Source: Ruminococcus sp. (GTDB lineage Bacteria > Bacillota > Clostridia > Oscillospirales > Ruminococcaceae). Taken from it: 39,140 nucleotides of DNA. Below are positions 1-7,703 of this stretch, piece by piece. Position numbers and translations under genes: made by a program. How positions within the stretch are numbered: the stretch's first letter is position 1; every line of letters starts with the position of its first letter. The DNA is taken from contig NZ_DXUU01000024.1 of NCBI RefSeq assembly GCF_019417665.1, positions 1 to 39,140 on the forward strand, read 5' to 3'. The notes under the pieces were generated by a model. That model did not search any database. It was not told the origin of the DNA and saw only the letters and a program-made list of their open reading frames with translations.

Positions 1-36
1 TAGCCAAAATATTGCTGTTTTATACTCGTAGTCATA

Positions 37-312
37 ATGATTGGTGCGGTTTTTCAATTATCGCTTTTGTTCAGCGTGTCCTTAGCAGAATTGAAACCGG
101 TGCACGTGCAGGCGTGGGTAAATCAACTTGCTGCATTGGAAAAGCCGGACGGCTCGAAGATATCCCCGTCTACTGTGAAGCGGATATATGCCATTCTATG
201 CGCTGTAGTCAAGCACGCCATGAAACAAGGACTTATCACACAGAACCCCACAGACACCGATAGAGTGACCCTGCCACGAATCACAGCCCCGAAAGTGGAT
301 ATCTTCACATGA
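37..312 (+). pseudogene. Tyrosine recombinase N-terminal fragment
   Basis: About 75 recognisable residues match the SAM-like core-binding domain of ICE or phage tyrosine integrases (HVQAWVNQL, STVKRIYAIL, VVKHAMKQGLI, NPTDTDRV). The first ~18 residues of the open frame are unrelated. The reading frame stops at 310-312 in the middle of a motif that normally continues into EQEAAE; QEAAER is still encoded just after the stop. No catalytic domain follows on this strand. It is a degraded remnant. Whether it belonged to the same integrase as the minus-strand fragment at 448-873 cannot be told. Confidence 0.7.
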
Positions 313-397
313 CAAGAAGCCGCCGAAAGATTATGAAGTACGTACCGTGGCGGTTACTATTAGGGCACTAAGCCATCAAAAACACCATGCAAAAGAC

Positions 398-441
398 AAT
401 AGAATACAGCAAGAAACCGCCACTGGAATATATCCGGTGAC
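398..441. terminator. Bidirectional hairpin terminator between the recombinase fragments
   Basis: An inverted repeat of about 13 bp (AACCGCCACTGG / TCCGGTGACGGTT) is followed by a T-run on the plus strand. On the minus strand TTTCTTG follows the stem just after the stop of the minus-strand recombinase fragment, so it probably once terminated that integrase gene. Confidence 0.55.
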
Positions 442-447
442 GGTTTT

Positions 448-873
448 TTATGCGTGTTTGATGAATCGGCTTGTTTTCTTTTTACAAGAAAGCTTATCCT
501 GCAATACACAAGCTGCTTCTTCGTCTGCCTCTGCCAGACAATGCAAGTATTTATTCGTGGTTTCAATATCTCCATGCCCAAGCCGTCCTTGTACCTGCTT
601 CAAGCTGACACCGCCGTATAATAACAGTGTTGCCGATGTATGCCGTAAAGCGTGGGATTTCCGGTGTTCAAATCCGTGGCGTTTCAGAAACTTTGAAAAT
701 TGCTTTGTAGGCGTGCAAGGGTTCATCATTTCCCCGTTCCACTGGGTAAACAGCCAGCCGCCATCGTGCCAGTATGTGCCTAACGCACGCCGCTGTAGCC
801 GCTTTTCCTGCTCTAAGCGGTCAATCAATGCAATGCATTGTGGACTAACCTCAACAGCATTTTTCAGAAGATA
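448..873 (-). pseudogene. Tyrosine recombinase catalytic-domain fragment
   Basis: The C-terminal half of a phage/ICE-type tyrosine integrase. The catalytic signature HALRHTSATLLL gives the Arg box (H-x-L-R) and GRLGHGDIETTNKYLH gives the His and the nucleophile Tyr. The N-terminal core-binding half is absent: upstream the frame runs straight into the terminator of tRNA-Thr, so no proper start remains. It is therefore a truncated remnant of an element that probably inserted at the tRNA. It ends in a lysine-rich tail typical of these enzymes. Confidence 0.75.
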
Positions 874-914
874 AAAAGAAACACGCAACCTCGATATAGT
901 ACCGAAATTGCGTG
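873..914 (-). terminator. Rho-independent terminator of tRNA-Thr
   Basis: On the minus strand a perfect 7-bp stem (CACGCAA/TTGCGTG, plus positions 882-888 and 908-914) is followed by TTTCTTTTT. It lies directly downstream of the tRNA. Confidence 0.75.
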
Positions 915-922
915 CTTTTCAT

Positions 923-998
<76 letters not shown>

Positions 999-1042
999 AT
1001 TTTCATTTTTTGAAATTGGAAATGAGCGATTCAACATGTATT

Positions 1043-1071
1043 ATTATAGCACAAAGAAAAGAGCTTGTCAA
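1043..1071 (-). promoter_or_regulatory. Sigma-A promoter of tRNA-Thr
   Basis: On the minus strand TTGACA (1066-1071) and TATAAT (1043-1048) are separated by 17 bp, with a TG extension just before the -10 (TGTGC-TATAAT). Consensus quality fits a stable-RNA promoter. Confidence 0.85.
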
Positions 1072-1257
1072 CTATTTTTCTTCGAATTCATAAAAACCGA
1101 AAAAAGGAAAATATAAACAATGAAATCAAAAAAAAGGAATGTGTGATCTAAACTAAAGACTCAGTATTCCAGAAGATATCTTATATTAAAAAAGTACCCG
1201 ACTAAATTCGCTAGATACATTCAAAAAATTTAGGCATCTAAAAATGTGAAAAAAGTA

Positions 1258-1286
1258 TTGTCTTTTGCAGGCGCATATGCTATAAT
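1258..1286 (+). promoter_or_regulatory. Promoter of the lipoprotein-dockerin operon
   Basis: TTGTCT (1258-1263), a 17-bp spacer and TATAAT (1281-1286) preceded by ATGC, an extended -10. It leaves an 87-nt leader before the gene at 1374. The AT-rich stretch 1072-1257 shows no gene or repeat. Confidence 0.65.
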
Positions 1287-1373
1287 GAAGAAGTTAAGGC
1301 ATCTGGCAAACGCCTTCCCGAAACTGCAGAATAAGTTCTTTGATTCCACTGCCTTGCGAAAGGAGATACTACT

Positions 1374-2153
1374 ATGAGTAAAAGACATTCATTGATCGCA
1401 GCCTGCTTTGCTGCGTTTGTCCTGACGACAACGCTCTCTGGTTGTACAGATATTTCAGGTTCAGACGCCGAACAAATGTCCATTAACATGGAAGTTGAAG
1501 TTACAGAAACTACCGACGTATCCTCTATTGCGGAAGTTGATGCCGCAGTTAACGAGAATGATACCGACGAAGAAAACAGCGGCACAGAAGAAGGCACTAT
1601 CTTGGAAACAGACACGCCTTCCTTTGAAGATAGTACCGTTTCCTCTGACAGCGAACAGAGTGATGATAACCCCCTCATCGGAGACACCGGTCTGACTGCT
1701 GAGGAGTGGTGCGAAGAGGCACAGCAGATCTATACCACCGCTGCTGCCACATATTATACATATCTCTGCTCTAGTGACGGCTTCACCTATGATACTTCTG
1801 ATGTCATTGACGATAGCTGGCAGCGTGTTACAAGCTGTGACACACTGGAAGAAGCTACCGCAGAATACTATTCTGTTTTTGCGCAGACCGGTCATGAGAG
1901 CGATCTGGACGAGCAGTTCCGGGTAGTAGATGACAAGCTCTACCGTCTCTGCGGCGACCGAGGCGCAGATATCAGTTACTTGGATTCTAAGGTCATTGCC
2001 CTGACAAGCAGCACTGCGGACACTTTGACATTCACCGTCGTATCCACTTACCAGTTTCCGGACGAAACAGAACAGACCACCCAAGAAGATGTCTTCACAC
2101 TGGTAATGGAACGGGGCGTTTGGCGTGTCGGGCAATTCACCATGCCATATTAA
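1374..2153 (+). CDS. Secreted lipoprotein, possible IseA-like C-terminal domain
   Basis: The 259-residue protein starts with a lipoprotein signal: KR, a hydrophobic stretch and the lipobox LSGC with Cys24. A Glu/Asp/Thr/Ser-rich spacer of about 65 residues would hold the folded part off the membrane. The C-terminal ~155 residues form one domain; the block YRLCGDRGADISYLDSK and the ending VWRVGQFTMPY resemble, by memory, IseA/YoeB-type DL-endopeptidase inhibitor domains (unverified). The ribosome site AAAGGAG is 9 nt before the ATG. It is followed after 18 nt by a dockerin protein and probably co-transcribed with it. The molecular role is not known. Confidence 0.85.
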   Translation: MSKRHSLIAACFAAFVLTTTLSGCTDISGSDAEQMSINMEVEVTETTDVSSIAEVDAAVNENDTDEENSGTEEGTILETDTPSFEDSTVSSDSEQSDDNPLIGDTGLTAEEWCEEAQQIYTTAAATYYTYLCSSDGFTYDTSDVIDDSWQRVTSCDTLEEATAEYYSVFAQTGHESDLDEQFRVVDDKLYRLCGDRGADISYLDSKVIALTSSTADTLTFTVVSTYQFPDETEQTTQEDVFTLVMERGVWRVGQFTMPY

Positions 2154-2171
2154 GAGAAAGAAGGAAACACT

Positions 2172-3077
2172 ATGCTTCAAAAATTGCTGGCAATTTGCAG
2201 CGCCGGGCTGCTCTGCGGAACGGCTATGCTGACACCCTGGACAGTTTCTGCGGAGGAAACTGCTACAGTGAATTCTATTATATTACCTAAAAGCGAAGCT
2301 CTATACTATGAAGTAAAGGATGATAATGGAAACGTTTCTCTGAAACCCCTGCCAGATAGCCAGATCACAGGGCAAATCGCTGTCACAGTCCATGATAATC
2401 CCATCCATGTAACCATTACTTTACAGTCTGCCGAAGCACCCCTGACCTATTATGATACAGACCTGGCACCAGAAGAGGGTCAGTCTGTCACAGAATATGT
2501 GTTTCTCTTAAATCATTCTGAGTGTCCCTTAGATCCGTCTCAGTTTGAGACAACTTATTCTTCTCCCTTGCTGACATCCGTTTACAGTTCTGCCTACACC
2601 GTAGAGATCAGCGCACCGGACACAGAAGGTTCTATCTACAGCGAAGACGGGCTTCTGATCGCTGATGCCCCCACTGAGACCACTGTGAAAGGCATTACTC
2701 GGTACAACTATGATGTCACATTTTCAGAAACCTTGGACGCTCCATCCCAGGCAACTGACGCTGACGCTGTTGTCTCAGAAAGCGGCGATCTCACTGTAAC
2801 TCGTGGCATTCAGTTGTTCTGGAAACCCTACACCCTGGGAGATGCAGATGACAACGGCAGTATCGACGCCAATGATGCCTACTGGATGCTGATGTATTAT
2901 GCAAAAGTATCCGTAGGTGCTGAACCGCCGGAAAATGTATCCAAGGATGCAGCCGATGTGGACAAAAGCGGTGATGTCACTGCAAACGACGCCTATCTGA
3001 CGCTGAAATATTACGCAATGCAGTCTGTCGGAAATACCATGACTTTTGAGGAATTCCTTGCGGAAGAGTTGGGATAA
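2172..3077 (+). CDS. Secreted non-catalytic dockerin type I protein
   Basis: 301 residues with a Sec signal peptide (cleavage probably after VSA, about residue 27). A central region of about 190 residues with beta-rich pattern shows no glycosidase motif. Residues ~222-290 are a dockerin: two Ca-binding F-hand repeats, GDADDNGSIDANDAYWML and ADVDKSGDVTANDAYLTL, each followed by a helix ending KYYA/MYYA. Dockerins bind cohesins of scaffoldin proteins, so it should be displayed on a cellulosome-like complex. The central domain could be a carbohydrate-binding or structural module, but I do not recognise it. It is in one operon with the lipoprotein upstream. Confidence 0.88.
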   Translation: MLQKLLAICSAGLLCGTAMLTPWTVSAEETATVNSIILPKSEALYYEVKDDNGNVSLKPLPDSQITGQIAVTVHDNPIHVTITLQSAEAPLTYYDTDLAPEEGQSVTEYVFLLNHSECPLDPSQFETTYSSPLLTSVYSSAYTVEISAPDTEGSIYSEDGLLIADAPTETTVKGITRYNYDVTFSETLDAPSQATDADAVVSESGDLTVTRGIQLFWKPYTLGDADDNGSIDANDAYWMLMYYAKVSVGAEPPENVSKDAADVDKSGDVTANDAYLTLKYYAMQSVGNTMTFEEFLAEELG

Positions 3078-3140
3078 ACCACGCAATGTATTTTTCTCTC
3101 TATTGTCTTATCGTATCCCTACAAAATGGACAAAACGCAA

Positions 3141-3164
3141 TGTAGGGGCGAACTGCGTTCGCCC
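3141..3164. repeat. Interspersed palindrome, GGGCGAAC type
   Basis: TGTAG followed by a perfect 8-bp inverted repeat GGGCGAAC-TGC-GTTCGCCC. It belongs to the same class as the elements at 3372 and 3424 (TGTAG next to a short GC-rich palindrome), scattered intergenic palindromes of this genome. Confidence 0.6.
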
Positions 3165-3281
3165 ATTGAATAATATCTAAAAAATTGCAGGTGAATAAAG
3201 TTTTCCTCTACAGTATCTCAATTATTTTGAAAAAATATCGCCACGTGCGTGAGCGAAGTCTTGTCCCATATTATGAAAAAA

Positions 3282-3316
3282 CGGTCGAGCCTGGCAGAAA
3301 TGCCATAGTTCGACCG
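3282..3316 (+). terminator. Hairpin, likely end of dockerin operon
   Basis: A two-part stem (CGGTCGA...TCGACCG outside, TGGCA...TGCCA inside, GAAA loop) precedes CTTTGCTTTT. The T-rich tail is imperfect, so it may be a terminator or only a structured repeat. The rest of the 3078-3503 gap holds only palindromic repeats. Confidence 0.45.
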
Positions 3317-3371
3317 CTTTGCTTTTACCAAATAAGGACTGCTGCTGACAGTCAAAATCTCACAGGAAAGC

Positions 3372-3450
3372 GGTGCGATGTGGACATCGCACCCTACAAA
3401 TTGCCATGAATTGCGTAACGTTTTGTAGGGGTCGATGCCCATATCGACCC
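3372..3450. repeat. Facing pair of intergenic palindromes
   Basis: GGTGCGATG-TGGA-CATCGCACC (3372-3393) followed by CTACA, and TGTAG followed by GGGTCGAT-GCCCAT-ATCGACCC (3425-3450). The two copies face one another, with CCCTACAAA matching TTTTGTAGGG, so the whole unit can fold. It lies downstream of tyrS, where it could serve as its 3' end; no clear U-run terminator is seen. Confidence 0.6.
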
Positions 3451-3503
3451 GTTAACCAGGATTTTATTGTCCTTGCAACAGCCCCTTTGGAGAGGCATAT
3501 GAT

Positions 3504-4724
3504 TTATGCTTCCACAACAATCTTATGGAACACCTTTTTCCCCTTGCGAAGAATGGTTTCTGCCTCCGGGTATACGATGCACTTGGGATCTGTGATCTTG
3601 GTGTCATTTACCGAAACACCACCCTGCTGTACGAGCCGGCGTGCCTCACCGTTGGACGGTGCCAGACCGGCACGTACCATAAGTGTCAAAATACCAATGC
3701 CGCCGTCAGTCAGTTCTTCCGGTTTCAGAATCGTGGTGGGCATATTTTCCGCTGCACCTGCGCCGCTGAACACAGCACGTGCCGTTTCCTGTGCCTGATC
3801 TGCCGCATCCTTACCATGTACCAGTTCCGTCAGTTCATATGCCAGTAATTCCTTTGCCTGGTTCAGCTGCTGTCCCTCCAGGGTACGCTCTATTTCCTCG
3901 ATCTGTTCGATAGGAACAAAGGTGAGAAGCTTCAGGCACTTGATGACATCCTGATCGGAGACGTTCCGCCAGTACTGGTAGAACTCATAAGGCGTGGTTT
4001 TTTCCGGATCCAGCCATACAGCACCCTTTTCGGTCTTACCCATCTTCTTGCCCTCGGAATTGAGCAGCAGAGTGATGGTCATAGCATAGGCATCCTTTCC
4101 CAGTTTCCGGCGGATCAGCTCTGTGCCGCCCAGCATATTTGCCCACTGATCATCGCCGCCGAACTGCATATTGCAGCCATAATCCTGATACAGCTTGTAA
4201 AAATCATAGCTCTGCATGATCATATAGTTGAATTCCAGGAAGGTCAGACCGCGTTCCATGCGCTGCTTATAGCATTCGTGAGAAAGCATTCGATTGACAC
4301 TAAAATGAGCGCCCACATCCCGGAGCACATCCACATAGTTCAAATCCAGCAGCCAGTCACCGTTGTTGACAATGATCGCCTTGTTGTCGGAGAAGTCAAT
4401 GAACCGGCTCATCTGTTTTTTGAAGCAGTTCACATTGTGTTGGATAGTCTCCTTGGTCATCATCTTGCGCATATCGGTCTTGCCGGAAGGGTCGCCGATC
4501 ATTGCTGTGCCGCCGCCGATCAGGACGATCGGCTTATTACCTGCCATCTGGAGTCGTTTCATAAGGCACAACGCCATAAAATGTCCCACATGGAGACTGT
4601 CTGCGGTGGGATCGAAGCCGATGTAAAAGGTTGCCTTTCCGGCATTTACCAGCTCTTCGATTTCTTTTTCGTCGGTCATCTGTGCGATCAGGCCCCGGCG
4701 TTTCAGTTCTTCAAATACTGTCAT
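3504..4724 (-). CDS. tyrS: Tyrosine-tRNA ligase
   Basis: 406 residues, the normal length. This class I synthetase charges tRNA-Tyr in the cytosol. Signature motifs are HVGH (residues 45-48, the HIGH box), QFGGDDQW (187-194, tyrosine/ATP pocket) and KMGKT (227-231, the KMSKS box). A C-terminal S4-like RNA-binding domain follows (RAGLAPSNGEARRLVQQGGV). It is the bacterial TyrS type with full S4 domain. A 5' T-box leader (4745-5034) with a Tyr specifier codon controls it. The gene is monocistronic. Confidence 0.97.
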   Translation of the reverse strand: MTVFEELKRRGLIAQMTDEKEIEELVNAGKATFYIGFDPTADSLHVGHFMALCLMKRLQMAGNKPIVLIGGGTAMIGDPSGKTDMRKMMTKETIQHNVNCFKKQMSRFIDFSDNKAIIVNNGDWLLDLNYVDVLRDVGAHFSVNRMLSHECYKQRMERGLTFLEFNYMIMQSYDFYKLYQDYGCNMQFGGDDQWANMLGGTELIRRKLGKDAYAMTITLLLNSEGKKMGKTEKGAVWLDPEKTTPYEFYQYWRNVSDQDVIKCLKLLTFVPIEQIEEIERTLEGQQLNQAKELLAYELTELVHGKDAADQAQETARAVFSGAGAAENMPTTILKPEELTDGGIGILTLMVRAGLAPSNGEARRLVQQGGVSVNDTKITDPKCIVYPEAETILRKGKKVFHKIVVEA

Positions 4725-4744
4725 ATGAATTCCTTCTTTCTGTG

Positions 4745-5034
4745 TGCGTTGCCGGGAAACAAAAAATCGTCCCCGGAAATTTGTTCCAGAGGACGATGCG
4801 ATTCACCGTGGTACCACCTCAATTTATCAGCTTTATGAAAAAGCCGACCTCATAGACGCTGTAACGGGCGCAGCCCGGATGTCCCTATGATACAGTGCAG
4901 CAAGCACAGTAGTTCAGGAGATCTGCTCTGAGGGGTATTCACCGGGATGCCGCCGCCCTTTTCACCAGCCAGGGTCTCTCTGTACCGACACGAATCCGAC
5001 TACTCTTCCTCTTCTCCGCATTTTTTATAACCTT
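4745..5034 (-). promoter_or_regulatory. Tyrosine T-box leader of tyrS
   Basis: On the minus strand the leader contains the T-box core GAGGTGGTACCACGG (near 4803-4820) and a specifier region GAACTACTG (about 4910) whose codon TAC is Tyr. A terminator hairpin follows, built from ATCGTCC and GGGGACGAT with a T-run (4757-4795). Uncharged tRNA-Tyr would pair with TAC and the T-box to form the antiterminator and switch tyrS on. Specifier, enzyme and position all agree. Confidence 0.92.
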
Positions 5035-5064
5035 ATCATAGCATATTTCAACCGGTTTTGTCAA
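5035..5064 (-). promoter_or_regulatory. Promoter of the tyrS T-box leader
   Basis: Minus-strand TTGACA (5059-5064), an 18-bp spacer and TATGAT (5035-5040) preceded by ATGC, the extended -10 pattern seen elsewhere in the window. Confidence 0.75.
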
Positions 5065-5123
5065 GGGCGGGTGAAAAAATTTGCGCCAAACCTGACGAAG
5101 CTGCAAAAAGCAGCAAGAAACAG

Positions 5124-5165
5124 AAAAGCCGCACAGTCAGGTTCCCTGAAGCTGTACGGCTTTTT
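5124..5165. terminator. Strong bidirectional terminator
   Basis: AGCCGCACAG-TCAGG-TTC-CCTGA-AGCTGTACGGCT forms a long stem with a triloop, with A-run and T-run on either side. It would stop the minus-strand gene at 5204-5383. Confidence 0.8.
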
Positions 5166-5203
5166 CACAACGAAAAGTCGATCACATCATGATCATATGA
5201 TGC

Positions 5204-5383
5204 TTATAATGCATATCTGCACTTTTTCTTATCGCATTCAGCAAATACGTTGATCTTGACACAAGTCTCGTTTTCCTCGTGATTCTCCGTAGTTTCAACT
5301 GCGGCACAAGATTCGCCGTGAGAGCATTTGTCACACTCCACATAAATATTCAGTTCAACGCAACTCGTATTTTTCTCTTTCAT
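5204..5383 (-). CDS. Small Cys-rich protein with internal duplication
   Basis: The likely start is the ATG at 5381-5383, because an AAAGGTGG ribosome site lies just upstream; an in-frame GTG further out overlaps that site. The 59-residue product is acidic and has seven cysteines. It is built of two similar halves: CVELNIYVECDKC and CVKINVFAECDKKKC, joined by a Glu/His/Asn-rich spacer with one more CxxxxxC. There is no signal peptide or membrane segment. Paired cysteines suggest metal binding or a disulfide-stabilised miniprotein; a peptide precursor is less likely but possible. Own terminator downstream. I recognise no family. Confidence 0.7.
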   Translation of the reverse strand: MKEKNTSCVELNIYVECDKCSHGESCAAVETTENHEENETCVKINVFAECDKKKCRYAL

Positions 5384-5593
5384 ATACTTCACCACCTTTC
5401 ATTGCATCATATGCCCGAAGGGATGTCCTGGTTCATAAAATCTATGGCAATACCGCACAATGGAACTGTTGCACCACCAAAAAATGCAGCAGCTTCTTTG
5501 ATTGATCAACCCAAATTGCAACACAATTTTGCATTGTTGCTGGACAAGATGGGATCGTGGAAAATATAAGATGAAAAAACTTTCAAATTCCCC

Positions 5594-5622
5594 TTGACAA
5601 TTGTATTGGTATATGCTATAAT
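5594..5622 (+). promoter_or_regulatory. Promoter of the GntR-ABC operon
   Basis: Perfect TTGACA (5594-5599) and TATAAT (5617-5622) at 17 bp, with ATGC before the -10. The consensus strength suggests the operon is held down by a repressor. Confidence 0.9.
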
Positions 5623-5626
5623 GTAC

Positions 5627-5643
5627 TTGTACTATAAGTACAA
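5627..5643. promoter_or_regulatory. Probable GntR/YtrA-type operator
   Basis: A perfect 17-bp palindrome, TTGTACT-ATA-AGTACAA, begins 5 bp after the -10 box, covering the transcription start. This is a position where a bound GntR dimer would block initiation. The regulator gene starts 24 bp downstream, so autoregulation is inferred. Confidence 0.75.
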
Positions 5644-5666
5644 TTTAAATTGAAAGGAGGTACCTT

Positions 5667-6044
5667 GTGGAAATCATCATCAGCAGCAATACCAGCAAGC
5701 CTATTTATGAGCAGATCACATCTCAGATCAAGGCGCAGATCATGAACGGAACGCTTCGAACAGGCGATTCTATTCCATCCATGCGCAGTCTGGCAAAGTC
5801 TTTACATGTTAGCGTGATTACAGTACAGCGTGCATATGAAGAGTTGCAGCGGGACGGTTTTATTGAAACCACGGTAGGACGAGGCAGTTTTGTTGCAGCG
5901 CAGAATCAGAGCTTTTATCAGGAAGAGCAGCAGCGGCAAGCAGAGGAACACCTTCTTGCCGCAGTAGAAATTGCACGCACCAGCGGTATTTCGCTCAGCA
6001 AGCTGGTGGAGCTGCTCACCATGTTTTATCAGGAGGAAGAATGA
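5667..6044 (+). CDS. GntR family regulator, YtrA type
   Basis: 125 residues: an N-terminal winged helix (PIYEQITSQIKAQI, GDSIPSMRSLAKSLHVS, TVQRAYEELQRDGFI, GRGSFVA) and only a short helical tail of about 50 residues. That is the layout of the YtrA subfamily that represses ABC exporter operons induced by cell-wall stress. Translation starts at GTG 5667 with AAAGGAGG 6 nt upstream. The stop overlaps the start region of the ABC gene (TGA at 6042, next ATG at 6046), indicating translational coupling. Inducer unknown. Confidence 0.92.
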   Translation: MEIIISSNTSKPIYEQITSQIKAQIMNGTLRTGDSIPSMRSLAKSLHVSVITVQRAYEELQRDGFIETTVGRGSFVAAQNQSFYQEEQQRQAEEHLLAAVEIARTSGISLSKLVELLTMFYQEEE

Positions 6045-6045
6045 C

Positions 6046-6909
6046 ATGAAAATGATGCTGGAAGTACAGGAACTCACTCGTTCTTACGACAAATTTACAT
6101 TAGACCATGTAACATTTTCCGTTCCCGGGGGTACGATCATGGGACTCATCGGAGAAAATGGTGCAGGAAAAAGCACTACCATCCGGGCGATTCTAGGACT
6201 TATCCACCGGGATGCCGGGGAAGTGCGCTTTTGCGGCGAACCACTTACAACGGATAGCAAAACACTGAAAGAGGATATCGGCGTGGTGTTCGACAATATT
6301 GCGTTTTATCCAGAACTGACTGTGGAAATGGCAGGGAACATCTGCCGGAAATCTTATGCCCGATGGGATGATACATATTATCAGGAATTGCTTCAACAGT
6401 TTGCTTTGGAGCCGAAAAAGAAGATCAAGGATTTGTCCCGGGGCATGAAAATGAAGCTTTCCATCGCCATAGCATTTGCACATCATCCGAAGCTGTTGCT
6501 GTTAGATGAGCCAACCGGGGGATTGGATCCGGTGGTGCGGGATGACCTATTGGAGTTGTTCCTGGATTTCGTACAGGACGAAGAACATGCTATTCTTTTA
6601 TCTTCTCATATTACCAGTGATTTGGAAAAAGTGGCAGATTATGTGACATTTCTCCACGAGGGAAAGGTACTGTTTTCCAAGTCAAAGGACGAACTGATCT
6701 ATCAGTATGGTATTCTGCGATGCGGAAAGGAACTGTTCGAAACGCTGGAACCGTCGGAGATTTTGGCGTGGCGGAAAAAGGACTATGCCTATGACGTGCT
6801 GGTTGCTGATCGGGCAGCTGTACAGCGGAAATATCGGGACGCTGTGGTGGATGCGGCAACAGTAGATGAAATTATGGTGTTGTATGTGAAAGGGGAGCGT
6901 GTATCATGA
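6046..6909 (+). CDS. ABC transporter ATP-binding protein, YtrB-like
   Basis: 287 residues, cytosolic ATPase subunit. Walker A is GENGAGKST (about residues 36-44), the signature is LSRGMKMKL rather than LSGGQ, Walker B is LLLLDEPTGGLDP and the H-loop is LSSHI. The LSRGM signature is typical of exporters of the YtrB/BcrA group that partner a YtrA repressor. The start ATG at 6046 is preceded by AGGAGGAAG; an upstream in-frame extension only overlaps the regulator. It pairs with the permease that starts 4 bp before its end. The substrate is not known; peptide antibiotic or lipid-linked export is usual in the group. Confidence 0.93.
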   Translation: MKMMLEVQELTRSYDKFTLDHVTFSVPGGTIMGLIGENGAGKSTTIRAILGLIHRDAGEVRFCGEPLTTDSKTLKEDIGVVFDNIAFYPELTVEMAGNICRKSYARWDDTYYQELLQQFALEPKKKIKDLSRGMKMKLSIAIAFAHHPKLLLLDEPTGGLDPVVRDDLLELFLDFVQDEEHAILLSSHITSDLEKVADYVTFLHEGKVLFSKSKDELIYQYGILRCGKELFETLEPSEILAWRKKDYAYDVLVADRAAVQRKYRDAVVDAATVDEIMVLYVKGERVS

Positions 6910-7568
6910 AAGGCTTGCTGTTAAAGGATTTTTATAATCTGAAGAAAAATGGAATCTTTCTGTTGGTTATGCTGATCTGTTTTGGATTTGTCGATGCCTT
7001 AGGGGGGATGGGTGCGTCTCTTGTCATTATGTGGGGACTGGTTGCCAGTATGCAGATTATAACAACATTTACCTTTGACGAAGCGGTGAAGTGGAACAGC
7101 TTCGGTATGACTATGCCGGTGACCCGAAAGGAACTGGTAGGGGCTAAATTTATTGTGCAATGTTGCCTGACCATATTCGGCGTTGGGGTACCGCTGCTGG
7201 CAAAGCTCCTCACGAGTGCGTGTATACAGAAGCTGACAGAGGCAATGCTGCAAGAGATTCTTTTGGTTTCATGGCTTGGCTTCTGGGCAATTATATTTCT
7301 GGGCGGATTGTCGGTTCTCCTGCTGTTTCAGTTTACAGCAGAGCGTGCCCGACTGATTGCGACCCTTTTGTTCGCTATGCCTGTAGGTGCCAGTGTTGCT
7401 TTGATAAGCTTTTTTTCGTCTGCGTCTTTGAGCAAAACATCGGAGAATGGCTTTTCTGCCGCAGTGTATGTGATACTGTTAGTAGGCGTTCCAGTGGCTG
7501 TGCTGATCTGGGAGTTTGTTATGTATCAGATCTCTTGCCGGGTTTTCGCCAAAAAGGATCTGGCGTAA
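6906..7568 (+). CDS. ABC-2 type permease subunit
   Basis: 220 residues with about six hydrophobic membrane segments, starting MKGLLLKDFYNLKK, which is typical for the permease of YtrB-type exporters (ABC-2 superfamily). A conserved pattern GMTMPVTRKELVGAKF follows the second segment. The ATG overlaps the ATPase stop (ATGA-type coupling). Its last 127 bp, stop included, are present a second time at 9299-9425. Confidence 0.88.
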   Translation: MKGLLLKDFYNLKKNGIFLLVMLICFGFVDALGGMGASLVIMWGLVASMQIITTFTFDEAVKWNSFGMTMPVTRKELVGAKFIVQCCLTIFGVGVPLLAKLLTSACIQKLTEAMLQEILLVSWLGFWAIIFLGGLSVLLLFQFTAERARLIATLLFAMPVGASVALISFFSSASLSKTSENGFSAAVYVILLVGVPVAVLIWEFVMYQISCRVFAKKDLA

Positions 7569-7569
7569 A
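7443..7569 (+). repeat. 127-bp direct repeat, copy 1 (3' end of permease gene)
   Basis: Matches 9299-9425 without gaps with about 10 mismatches by eye (about 92%). This copy is the functional 3' end of the ABC permease gene. Confidence 0.9.
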
Positions 7570-7617
7570 ACTGGATTATTCGCAATGCGAAATATCAATT
7601 CTGCCTGCTTTCGAAAA

Positions 7618-7666
7618 AAGAAACCTCCCACCTGCATCAATTCGACACAGATGGGAAATTTCTTTT
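7618..7666 (+). terminator. Probable terminator of the GntR-ABC operon
   Basis: An imperfect inverted repeat (AGAAACCTCCCACCTG / CAGATGGGAAATTTCT) ends in TTTT, 50 bp after the permease stop. Confidence 0.5.
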
Positions 7667-7703
7667 GCTTATATCATGGATTTTGGAATTGTCAAATGAA
7701 ACA

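Noticed and set aside
3141..3450. Short palindromic repeats as a CRISPR array
   Set aside because: Units differ in sequence and orientation, with no regular spacers and no cas genes in the window.
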